Positions 21,667-30,500 of a stretch of 64,000 bases of DNA are shown here, piece by piece. The position numbers were made by a program, and so were the translations under genes. The notes under the pieces are model-generated. The model ran no database searches. It saw only the letters and a list, made by a program, of their open reading frames with translations, and was not told the origin of the DNA. Where the stretch lies: assembly GCF_000027005.1 (NCBI RefSeq), contig NC_012963.1, positions 2,418,001-2,482,000 on the forward strand, in the 5' to 3' direction. The DNA comes from Komagataella phaffii GS115 (lineage: Eukaryota; Ascomycota; Pichiomycetes; Pichiales; Pichiaceae). Each line of letters opens with the position of its first letter. Positions within the stretch are counted from its first letter, which is position 1.

Positions 21667-23391
21667 ATGGGACATCCTTCTATCACCATCTTGTATGGCT
21701 CCGAGACCGGAAATTCTCAGGAGTTTGCACAGGTCCTTGGTAGAAAATGCCTATATTTATCTTTGAACACAGTTGTCTCGTCATTGGATAACTTTGATTT
21801 GAAGAGGTTGTTGGATGTCAAGCTGTTGGTGGTTATCTGTTCCACTACGGGGCAAGGGGACATCCCTAGAAACGGGAAGAAGTTTTGGAAGTTCATGTTA
21901 AAAAAGGGTCTTCCTAGTGATCTGTTATCTCATCTAAGTTTCACAACTTTTGGTCTAGGTGACTCATCCTATGCCAAGTTCAACTATGCAATCAGAAAAA
22001 TCCATAAGAGGTTGATTCAACTTGGAGCGCACGAGTTCAGTGATAGGGCAGAGAGTGATGAGCAATCACCAGAGGGAAACGAAGGTTATTATGCGGAGTG
22101 GGAAAGGCGTCTGCTAGAAAAGATCAAAAAGCTCAGTCACCATGAGATCGATCCTAATACACTATTGCCACCGATGAATGGGATTGTTCCGCAGACAAGC
22201 AAGTTCAAAAAGATTACTGACAATGTTAAAGAAGTGGCCTTGACAAGGTCTGATCTTATAACTGGAATAATTGGGGCCAATGAACGAATCACGTCCCCAG
22301 ATCATTTTCAGGATGTTAGAAGACTAGTGATCAAGGACCCTAGCAACTCGTTGGAATATAAACCAGGTGACACAGTCGCTTTATATCCTAGCAATGATCC
22401 CAAAGATGTGGAATCACTGATCGAAGATCAAGATTGGCAGAATATTGCCGATTTCCCTTTAATTATCGATGGTCCCACGCCGACTATCGAAGGTGGTTTG
22501 GTCAAGAAGTTGACCCTAAGATCGTTATTAACTCATCATTTGGATATCATGTCTATACCCCGGCGTTCATTCTTCATGATTGCCCATCATTTCTCCACCG
22601 ATGAGCGTGAGAGAGAAAAGCTATATGAGTTTTCTCTCATTGAGAACATTGATGCTCTGTACGATTACGCCAATCGACCAAGACGATCAATTTTGGAGAC
22701 CATACTGGAGTTTCATTCATTACACATTCCGGTTCAATATGTATTTGATCTCATTCCAACCATCAAGCCAAGATTATTTTCCATTTCATCGAATCCAAGC
22801 CCTTCTACTGTTGAGCTCACTGTCGCTATCGTGGAGTATCGTACAATTATTAAACGACTCAGAAAAGGTGTGTGCACGAGATGGGTAAAAGAGTTGGAAG
22901 AAAATGATAGAATCAAGTTTTCAATTCACCCGAACAATGTCAAGTTTTCCTCTGGACCTTTGATAATGGTTGCCCCAGGAACTGGAATAGCACCAGTCAA
23001 ATCAATCATTGAGCAAAGACTAGAACTAGGACTGCAAGACATGTATCTCTTTACTGGAAACAGATTTCATGATAAGGATTTTCTTTACGGTGATTTATGG
23101 GAATCTCTCGCATCAAAGAGCCAACTCCAACTCTTTCCCTCATTTTCCAGAGATGAGAAAAAATCATATGTTCAAGACACATTGTATGCACAGAGTAACC
23201 TGATCTTTGACCTTATTTATAATAAAAATGCCACTTTCTACCTATGTGGATCATCCGGAAAAATGCCCATTCAGGTTAGAATCACCATAGAAACCATATT
23301 AGAAGATCATTTGGGAATTTCGAACGAAGAGTCGAAGAGTTTATGTTTAGAGCTAGAGAATAAGGGGAGATACATCCAGGAGACGTGGTAA
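21667..23391 (+). CDS. TAH18: TAH18, NADPH-dependent diflavin reductase
   Basis: 574 aa. The open frame reaches upstream to a GTG at 21631, but the first ATG (21667, MGHPSITILYGSETGN) matches the family start. Flavodoxin/FMN domain at residues 1-160 (YGSETGNSQEFA), FAD domain about 200-430 (RLFSISSNPS), NADPH domain with APGTGIAPVKS near 440, and the usual aromatic C-terminus (QETW). It passes electrons from NADPH to Dre2 for cytosolic Fe-S cluster assembly. Confidence 0.94.
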   Translation: MGHPSITILYGSETGNSQEFAQVLGRKCLYLSLNTVVSSLDNFDLKRLLDVKLLVVICSTTGQGDIPRNGKKFWKFMLKKGLPSDLLSHLSFTTFGLGDSSYAKFNYAIRKIHKRLIQLGAHEFSDRAESDEQSPEGNEGYYAEWERRLLEKIKKLSHHEIDPNTLLPPMNGIVPQTSKFKKITDNVKEVALTRSDLITGIIGANERITSPDHFQDVRRLVIKDPSNSLEYKPGDTVALYPSNDPKDVESLIEDQDWQNIADFPLIIDGPTPTIEGGLVKKLTLRSLLTHHLDIMSIPRRSFFMIAHHFSTDEREREKLYEFSLIENIDALYDYANRPRRSILETILEFHSLHIPVQYVFDLIPTIKPRLFSISSNPSPSTVELTVAIVEYRTIIKRLRKGVCTRWVKELEENDRIKFSIHPNNVKFSSGPLIMVAPGTGIAPVKSIIEQRLELGLQDMYLFTGNRFHDKDFLYGDLWESLASKSQLQLFPSFSRDEKKSYVQDTLYAQSNLIFDLIYNKNATFYLCGSSGKMPIQVRITIETILEDHLGISNEESKSLCLELENKGRYIQETW

Positions 23392-23539
23392 GTGGATTTT
23401 TATTCAAAGTTTTTCCGAAGGGAACTAGGTTTTTTCCGAGAATTTCAGGATCTCACCGCTGCTAAAGCCGCAAGTCAGTGCATCGTGCAAAAGGCTAAGC
23501 ATCGCAAGGGCGTAAACTCTCCCTTGGACAGTATCAAGA

Positions 23540-23851
23540 ATGTTCCTACGTTACAAGATTGTGCATATCCTTCTATTTGGGTTCCTAATTGACTTGACTC
23601 ACTCGGCGGCAGTTCCACAATTGAAACTGGCCCAGCAACAAGTCGATTTAAAAGATGATTTGAGAGGAGATAGTAAAATAATAGTACAATTAGCACAGAG
23701 AGACAAAATCCCATTTTTACGCACAGTTAAAGAGCTGCAGGGGTTGAATTGGATGCACGGTCTAGCTTCACGTGGTGTTCAAATCCCCGATCCAAATGAT
23801 AAAATAATTATGTTCATCGAAGATATAAATCAAACTCATGAAGGAATCTAA
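23540..23851 (+). CDS. Small putative secreted protein, 103 aa
   Basis: ATG ORF with a good signal-peptide profile: a basic start, a hydrophobic core (IVHILLFGFLI) and a likely cut near THSAA. The remaining 80 residues are hydrophilic with one possible N-glycosylation site (NQT) near the C-terminus and no cysteine. It sits between TAH18 and the convergent hexokinase without overlap. No family is recognised; it could be a chance ORF. Confidence 0.42.
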   Translation: MFLRYKIVHILLFGFLIDLTHSAAVPQLKLAQQQVDLKDDLRGDSKIIVQLAQRDKIPFLRTVKELQGLNWMHGLASRGVQIPDPNDKIIMFIEDINQTHEGI

Positions 23852-23919
23852 GGAAGTTCCTAAAGCGTTGTCATTTCCGCTTTATACATAGAAAGGAAGT
23901 AGAGTAAAACATTTAACAT

Positions 23920-25410
23920 CTAGGCTTTTTTGTAAGCTTCAGCCAATCCCAGAGACAGACCCTTTGCCTGTCTAGCATGGGCAAGAGCAGCAATAACGGC
24001 AGCCCCGACTCCTGATCCATCCTGAGACGGTACAATTTGAATTGGGTAGTTCTTTGGTTGGATATTCTGTTCCTTCCATCCAAAAATATCAGCCAAGGAG
24101 TCTGCAGCACGTTCTGGGAACTTTGGATACTTGTGGAAGACTGAACCGTCAGCGGCACAGTGGCATTTCTTGATATTCATCTTGGTGCAAGCAGCTCCAA
24201 TTCCGCAGACAGAAAGTCTGGCTGATCTGTTTCCGATGATCTCAGATAGTGCTCTGGATAACCTTCTTTCATCCAATGTGGGCTCAATCTTCAAGAACTC
24301 TTGGAAAAGACGGACAACCTCTGGGAAATTCTCCAAGTCCTGATCACCTTCAATTTCGGCCAGGAAAGATGTGTCTAGGAGGTATGGGGTATATAGTAAC
24401 TTAATCTGTTCAGAATCCTTGGAATATTTTTGGAACACCTGTTTCTCTTCGTAAAGTTCAACAAGGATTAGTCTGATGAGTTCACCCAAATAGTAACCAG
24501 CAGTCATCTTCTCGAAGGCTTGTTGCCCTGGTCTTGGGGATTGTTCGTCGATAAGAATATCGTACTTTGTACGTGGGAGAGACTCATGTTCGTTGTCAAA
24601 GGATCCGTACTCGCAGTTGATCAACATTGGAGATTCATCGGTAATGTCCGGTAAAAGCTTTCCTTTCAACTTTTCGATGTTTCCGACCCTATCATAGTAA
24701 GCACCGTTGACACCGGTTCCAAAAATCAGGCCCATCTCAGTTGTGGGGTCGGTGTATCTGGAAGCAACTAGGGCTCCAGCGGTGTCGTTAATCAAGGCAA
24801 CCACTTTGATTGGCAGCTTTTTTTCGTTAATTTTGTCCATCAATAATGGGACAACGTCCTCACCTTCGACGTTAGGGATATCAAAACCTTTAGTCCATCT
24901 TTGAAGGACCCCGGTGTCGATTCTTGTTTGAGAGGCAGGGTAAGAAAATGTGAATCCCAATGGAAGGAGAGTACCTTTCTCGATTCCGTTCGGATGCAGC
25001 TTGTAGAAAAACTTCTCTAAGCAATCAGCTATAAACTCAAACAGTTCGTCTCTATTCCTCGTAGTTCTCATTCCTTTGGGAAGATGGTATTTCTCCTGTT
25101 CAGTTTCGAACTTTTGGCCTCCCAACAGGTGAACGAGGACAACTCTCAGGTTGGTTCCACCCAAGTCGATTGCCAGATAGTCACCGGTTTCGGTTCCGTT
25201 GGGGTAGTCCATGACCCAGACAGGGATCATGGGAATATTACCGCCCTTTGCAGACAGTCCCTTCTTGAGTTCTTCCACAAAGTGAGCAACGATCTGCTGC
25301 AATTTGGTGGGAGATACTTCGAAGGCATCTTGAATCTCCAACACCCTATCAGAAAGGTGTTGGCTAGTTATGGTGGAGGCAACCTGGTTAGCTGGTTTAG
25401 CAATAGGCAT
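23920..25410 (-). CDS. Hexokinase
   Basis: 496 aa from the ATG at 25410 (MPIAKPANQ). The frame stays open to 25491, but a TATA box lies at 25494-25501, next to that upstream ATG, so the inner ATG is chosen. Sugar-kinase fold: phosphate-1 motif LAIDLGGTNLR at about 79-89, sugar-binding TFSYPAS near 150, catalytic Asp in LINDTAG near 208, and the ATP-binding GSGVGAA region near 470. Sequence is much closer to Saccharomyces Hxk1/2 than to glucokinase (RTKYDI and ESPRPGQQ motifs). Role: phosphorylates glucose, fructose and mannose at the first step of glycolysis. The promoter holds two CGGANNA matches. Confidence 0.93.
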   Translation of the reverse strand: MPIAKPANQVASTITSQHLSDRVLEIQDAFEVSPTKLQQIVAHFVEELKKGLSAKGGNIPMIPVWVMDYPNGTETGDYLAIDLGGTNLRVVLVHLLGGQKFETEQEKYHLPKGMRTTRNRDELFEFIADCLEKFFYKLHPNGIEKGTLLPLGFTFSYPASQTRIDTGVLQRWTKGFDIPNVEGEDVVPLLMDKINEKKLPIKVVALINDTAGALVASRYTDPTTEMGLIFGTGVNGAYYDRVGNIEKLKGKLLPDITDESPMLINCEYGSFDNEHESLPRTKYDILIDEQSPRPGQQAFEKMTAGYYLGELIRLILVELYEEKQVFQKYSKDSEQIKLLYTPYLLDTSFLAEIEGDQDLENFPEVVRLFQEFLKIEPTLDERRLSRALSEIIGNRSARLSVCGIGAACTKMNIKKCHCAADGSVFHKYPKFPERAADSLADIFGWKEQNIQPKNYPIQIVPSQDGSGVGAAVIAALAHARQAKGLSLGLAEAYKKA

Positions 25411-25750
25411 TATGGTGTGATGAAGTAGCAGAAGCTCTAGTGTAGAGTGAAAGAAAAAACGTGTGAAAAATACTTTGGAGAAAATGGGCACACTTTATAT
25501 AGATTTTTGAGGGGGGTATTTTGCATGTTGGTTTAAGGCACTCTCATCCCCCGCGCGCTTCTTGCATCTCACTTTCGGAAAAACTCTGACGTGACAAATT
25601 TGAGTATTATCCGCATCCGAGTCTGCGCTGCTTTTGTGAAACATTTTGCTGCCCCCCCTGCCCTTTCGGGTTAAAAACACAGAGGAGACAACACGCGTGA
25701 CTCCTCCTTAGTTACTACTGTAGAAGTACAGAGACTATTAGTTGCTAGAT
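25411..25750. other. Divergent promoter region, hexokinase / GPI-like gene
   Basis: 340 bp without a gene. It includes the hexokinase TATA box, a GC-rich patch (25553-25562) and two CGGANNA-type sequences: 25576-25582 on the plus strand and 25607-25613 on the minus strand. Confidence 0.5.
25494..25501 (-). promoter_or_regulatory. TATA box of the hexokinase gene
   Basis: On the minus strand the sequence reads TATATAAA, 84-91 bp upstream of the ATG at 25410. It supports that start over the in-frame ATG at 25491. Confidence 0.55.
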
Positions 25751-26881
25751 ATGAACTTGATAATTCTTACTGAAGTATTTCTCTCTCTCGTGGCTGTGTC
25801 CGTTTCTACGCCAAGCCCCACGGAGAAAATGGAAAATTCTGGAGTGGAGCCACTCGATTCTGATCAAATTTTCCTTCAGGTGGTAAATGTTCCGTGGAAC
25901 CTGGTAGATGAGGATAATTCCCAGTGGTCACAGAGTAAGAGAAATGACTCCAGGAAGTTCAAGGCCCAGAGGATCAGAGAGAAAAAGATTAGGTCTAAAA
26001 ACCGTAGACAGAGGGTATCTTCTAACCACTACTCTGCTTCCCGTCGTAATCCGGGGAATTCTTATCCGTCCTCCAAAACTGTATCTAGGAAAGGATCTGT
26101 AGTGAAAAAGAAGAGACCAGCCGCACAACGTCAGAAAAAAGGAAGGAAAAAGTCGTCTGCTGATAATTCACCCAAGTATGCAGAATCAGGAAGGCCTACG
26201 TTGGATTTCGGAAGAGACTCATTTGATACGAGCCGTGGGATCGAATACCAGAATAGGTTTAAAGATGGGCGAGTCAAAAGGAGCGATGAAAAATATCCCC
26301 CAGAAATCGCTTCCCCCACTAAGATTTCCCCGGATGAGGATTTCCCGAAAGAGGTTTCCCCAGATGAAAGCGGTCCAGTGAAAGCAAAAGAACATGGAAC
26401 TGGTGAAAATGAAGTGGAGAATATGGATTTCCACGGAGAAGAGCTGATGAAAAAGGTGGGAAAAGGAATAAAGAAGATATTTCGGAAAATAAAAGAGAAA
26501 AAAGAGGAAGAGAAAAGGATGAAGACAAGGATGACGTGGAAGAGGATGACGAAGAGGATAACGAAGAGGATAACGAAGAGGATGACGAAGAGGATGACGA
26601 AGTGGCGGAGGAGGAGGAGGATGACGAAGACAGTTATCATGGGGACTATGAAATGGATGATTGTGATGATGACATTGAAGATATTGAGGAAGCTGAAGAG
26701 TATGATGAGTATGAGAGTGATAGTGACGATTGTGATGATTCTGACTCTGCCAGTGAAACTGATGATGATTCTGACAGTGACAGTGACAGTGACAGTGAAG
26801 ATGATTGTGACGATACATTTGATGGCTATAAGGCAATCAGAATTGAAAGTCCTGGTTCCAAACCCAAAATTATCAGAATGA
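25751..26881 (+). CDS. Secreted/GPI-like acidic protein, N-terminal part (frame breaks)
   Basis: From the ATG at 25751 the protein begins with a signal peptide (MNLIILTEVFLSLVAVS). A strongly basic, Arg/Lys-rich stretch follows (about 60-150), then a Pro/Ser/Glu-rich part. After about residue 240 the frame turns into an unlikely MTKR/MTVTV repeat, because the underlying 12-nt and 6-nt repeats are being read out of frame. The meaningful continuation (acidic tract, then GPI-type tail) lies in frame 1 (see 26536-27267). So only the portion up to about 26470-26530 is likely to be authentic. Cause: indel, sequence error in the A-rich stretch, or recoding. No known family. Confidence 0.55.
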   Translation: MNLIILTEVFLSLVAVSVSTPSPTEKMENSGVEPLDSDQIFLQVVNVPWNLVDEDNSQWSQSKRNDSRKFKAQRIREKKIRSKNRRQRVSSNHYSASRRNPGNSYPSSKTVSRKGSVVKKKRPAAQRQKKGRKKSSADNSPKYAESGRPTLDFGRDSFDTSRGIEYQNRFKDGRVKRSDEKYPPEIASPTKISPDEDFPKEVSPDESGPVKAKEHGTGENEVENMDFHGEELMKKVGKGIKKIFRKIKEKKEEEKRMKTRMTWKRMTKRITKRITKRMTKRMTKWRRRRRMTKTVIMGTMKWMIVMMTLKILRKLKSMMSMRVIVTIVMILTLPVKLMMILTVTVTVTVKMIVTIHLMAIRQSELKVLVPNPKLSE

Positions 26882-27267
26882 AAAATAACCCTAAGCTCAA
26901 TACTTTCGACCCCAATGAATCTCATGCTTCGGTGGCTCCAAAAACCTCCTCCGCTAAATCCTCGCATCCTACTAGCTCCGCTAAGCCTAGTCAATCAATT
27001 CCCTCCATCAGCACCAAGTATCGCTCGGGATCTTCGCCCAAAGCAACTGGAAGTTCGAAGATTAAAGATTTGGATAAACAGCTTAATCGCAATCTGACTG
27101 ATGAAAAATTGAAACACCAAAATCTCGTTCAACAGGAATTTCAACCCAGAAAAGGAGACATTTATCTTCCCGAGGATGAGAATGAACACAGTTCAGGTGG
27201 CTTCAAATATTCGTATCAAATTGGTCTGCTCCTGGGAGGACCACTAATAGTGGTACTAATCATGTGA
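26536..27267 (+). CDS. Acidic GPI-like protein, C-terminal part in the other frame
   Basis: Reads 243 aa from an ATG at 26536, but the frame is open back to 26413. An Asp/Glu tract (about residues 1-105, with SD repeats) is followed by a Ser/Pro/Lys-rich linker and ends with a hydrophobic tail (QIGLLLGGPLIVVLIM) preceded by Ser/Gly (SSGGF), the look of a GPI-attachment signal. It has no signal peptide of its own; one lies in the overlapping frame 5' of it. Read together, the two frames form one secreted, cell-surface protein of about 500 aa. Confidence 0.55.
   Translation: MEEDDEEDNEEDNEEDDEEDDEVAEEEEDDEDSYHGDYEMDDCDDDIEDIEEAEEYDEYESDSDDCDDSDSASETDDDSDSDSDSDSEDDCDDTFDGYKAIRIESPGSKPKIIRMKNNPKLNTFDPNESHASVAPKTSSAKSSHPTSSAKPSQSIPSISTKYRSGSSPKATGSSKIKDLDKQLNRNLTDEKLKHQNLVQQEFQPRKGDIYLPEDENEHSSGGFKYSYQIGLLLGGPLIVVLIM
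26539..26598 (+). repeat. Five tandem 12-nt units coding for an acidic tract
   Basis: Five consecutive copies of GAAGAGGAT(G/A)AC, encoding EEDD or EEDN in frame 1. Units 2 and 3 are identical, as are units 1, 4 and 5. A further GACAGT 6-nt repeat (Ser-Asp) lies near 26773-26797. Such tracts are prone to length change. Confidence 0.85.
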
Positions 27268-27568
27268 TGACATGATACTTATGAACCAAATTAGATTACA
27301 CCACTTAAATAAATAGGGAATCACTGATGGATTTCAGGAGTTTCTCCTTTAACATGTGTCCCTCTCTTCAGCAGATCTGGTACCCCCTTTCATGAAATAT
27401 TGAACAAAAACTTAGTAACTTGCATTTTTATCTATTTGATCTCCGTTTCTTCAGCTACACGCGAATCGTAGGACATACGTAAATTGCGGTGTGCTTAGCT
27501 TCTCCTGCAATAACCTTCTCGTCCCATCCCGTCTCTGTTGCCTCTCAGCTTCTTCAGTCCTCCGAGAA
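27268..27568. other. Intergenic region before the ABCC transporter
   Basis: About 300 bp containing the 3' end of the GPI-like gene and the transporter promoter. I see no RNA gene or clear element. Confidence 0.4.
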
Positions 27569-30500
27569 ATGGAGCTAGTTCAAAGGGTTGATCTGCAACT
27601 GGGATACAACGATGTCACTTTGTCAAAGTCCCTGCTGAATGCCACCGTAGGCAGATGCTCGTCCTACTCTCCTTTGATAAATTATGAATCAAACAGCTTG
27701 AACCCTTGTTTCATCGGCTTAGTTGTATCTGCTCTGAGTGTACTTGTCATATTTGTTAGTGGTTTGCAATTGGTTGAGACTTTTCTCTCCCCAAAGCCGG
27801 GATCTCTCAAATCATGTAATGGACACTATTGGATGAGAATCAACTCTGTCCTCACTCAAGGTGCTTTATCTCTGGGGCTGGCTGTTGTCTCCTACAATTT
27901 ATATGGCATTGTCAGCGATGTGAGAACAATGGGATACCTGCTATCTGCTGGATCCGTTTTTTTTGTATTACTCCCGTTGCACGCGTTGGAGCCAATTGTT
28001 CACATAAACCCCCGAGGTTCATTGTTATACTATTGGCTGGTTTCCATACCGGTAAATTTTTGTCTGTTTCTCCAGCAGTTATATGGCGAATACCCCGTTA
28101 TTCGTGTAGAATCCAACGTGGTAAGTGCATTGTTCCTCTTATTACTTATCAACGGAACACATATATTTTTCTCAGAGTTGGTATTGTGGAAACCTACGTA
28201 CCAGGTGGTCAACTACTACCTGGAGAATGGTTTGGATCTTGCAATTCCAAATGCCCTCTCAAGTATCACATTCACTTGGATGAACCCGCTAATCACCAAA
28301 GGCTACAAGCAAGGGTATTTAGATACTGAAGATTTGCCTAAAGTCCCAAAATTCTGTCAATCAAGATATTCTGAAAGGCGGTTGGCTCAAGAATGGAACA
28401 AGCAGAAAAAAACTGTCAAACCATCCCTACTTAAGTCCATTCTGGTGTCGTACGGCCTGCTTACTATGGGTGCTTGTGCTGTGGAACTTTCAGAAAATGT
28501 ACTTAACTTCCTCCAACCATGGCTGTTGAGATATCTAATCCAATACTTTGATAATTATCAGAAATACCCCTTAGTTGTTGGATTTGCTATAGCTTTTGCA
28601 ATGTTTTTTATCACCATTATTCAAAGTGTTTTATTCAACCAGTTTTTCATCCTCATCTACCAGGTTGGAATCTCCCTCAGAGCAGGATTGATGAGTTTAA
28701 TCTACAAGAAAACTCTAGTCTTATCAAACTCAGCTAAGAGCAAGCATACCACCGGAGAGATTGTCAACTTAATGTCTGTCGATGTAGGAAGAGTGGAAGA
28801 TATTTCTCAGCATGTGCAAACGATGGTTTCCTCTCCTTTGAAGCTGGTCTTATGTCTTCTTTCGTTGTACAAACTTGTTGGTAATGCTACTTGGTCGGGC
28901 CTACTGGTGATGTTTTTAGTGATCCCAATAAATACATACCTCATCAAGAACCTTAGAGGGTATCATAAGCGACAAATGCAGTTCAAGGACGAAAGAACCC
29001 GTGCTGTCAATGATGTTTTGTCGTCCATCAAAAGTATCAAACTTTATGCCTGGGAAAAGCCAATGTTAGAAAAGATAGATCATTTGCGAAATGATAGAGA
29101 GTTGCAGAATTTAGAAAGAACAGGTTGCTTAGCGGCTGTGGTCAATTTTGCTTGGGCCTGTGTTCCTTTCTTTGTCTCTTGTTCTTGTTTTGCTGTCTTC
29201 GCATTTACTTCGTCTATCCCGTTGACTCCAGATATTGTTTTTCCAGCTATATCCTTATTCAACATCCTGTCAGTTCCAATTTTTTCGATCCCAGCTCTGT
29301 TAACTGCGTTAATTGAAACTTCTGTGTCCCTTGATCGTTTACAAAAGTTTTTGACCAGTGATGAATTAATGAACGAGTTTATAAATTTTGATGATGATCC
29401 TCCAGAAGTGGTACGTGGAGAGATAGTTGTCAAGAATTCTACTTTCCTGTGGTCATCTCCCTCCCCCAAAAGTGAAAATATTGACGAAGAGTCAAATATT
29501 GGAGATTCGTCTCAAATAGCACTGAAAGATATTACCTTCAGCGCTAAAAAAGGTACTTTAACCTGTGTTGTTGGAAGAGTCGGAAGTGGAAAATCAACTT
29601 TTTTGAAGGCTATACTAGGACAATTGTTAACTGTCTCCGCCGACCGCATTAATCCCCCCAAAATTTCTCTCTCGGGATCCGTAGCTTATTGTTCGCAGGT
29701 TCCCTGGATCATGAATGCAACGGTTAAAGAAAATATCTTATTTGGGCATAGATATGACGAAGCATTTTACCAACAATCCTTGGAAGCTTCGGCATTGGTT
29801 CCTGATTTAGAAGTTCTTCCTGATGGTGATGAGACTCTTGTGGGAGAAAAAGGTGTCTCATTATCAGGAGGACAAAAGGCAAGACTTTCCATCGCCAGAG
29901 CCGTTTACTCAAGAGCTGACATTATAATCCTGGATGATATTTTGTCTGCCGTTGATACTCATGTTGGTAAGCATATAATGGACCGAGTCCTGAGCAAGAA
30001 TGGGCTACTGAAAACAAAAACTAGAATCCTCACTACCAACACCATCCCAATTTTGTATCAGGCTGACAGTATTCTGATGATCAAGAACGGTACAATTTTT
30101 GAAAGAGGAGACGCTCGTAGTATTGATGAGAAACAGGGAGAAATATATACGTTGGTGAATGAGTTTGCACAAGAAACTGGTAAAAGATTGACTTCCAACG
30201 AGGCAAGCGAGACTGAAACGGAATACAACGTGGACGAAAAAGCTGAAGAATTTTCAGAAGGGTCAGACGAAAATCCTACCCTTGATTTAGATACATTCTC
30301 TGTCCTCAGTGACCAAGTAGCACGGAGAGCAAGTTTGGCAACCCTAAAGTTTCCTCACACTACATCCACTCCTGATAAGAGAACTGCTCAATCACAAGAA
30401 ACTAAGGAAAAAGGAAACGTGAAAATGGCAGTCTATAAAGCATACATTAAATCTTGCAGTTATTCCGGAGTGGCTCTTTTCATCGGATGTATCTTTCTAT

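Noticed and set aside
26485..26520. Programmed -1 frameshift heptamer
   Set aside because: The A runs in the zero frame (G AAA AAA, G AAA AGG) do not form a standard X XXY YYZ slippery site; an indel or sequence error is likelier.
27264..27330. C/D-like boxes (GTGATGA at 27264, CTGA near 27323)
   Set aside because: The C box is the stop region of a coding frame and the flanks pair by only about 4 bp.
27491..27568. Upstream extension of the ABCC transporter
   Set aside because: Starts at GTG; the first ATG is at 27569 and gives a normal N-terminus.
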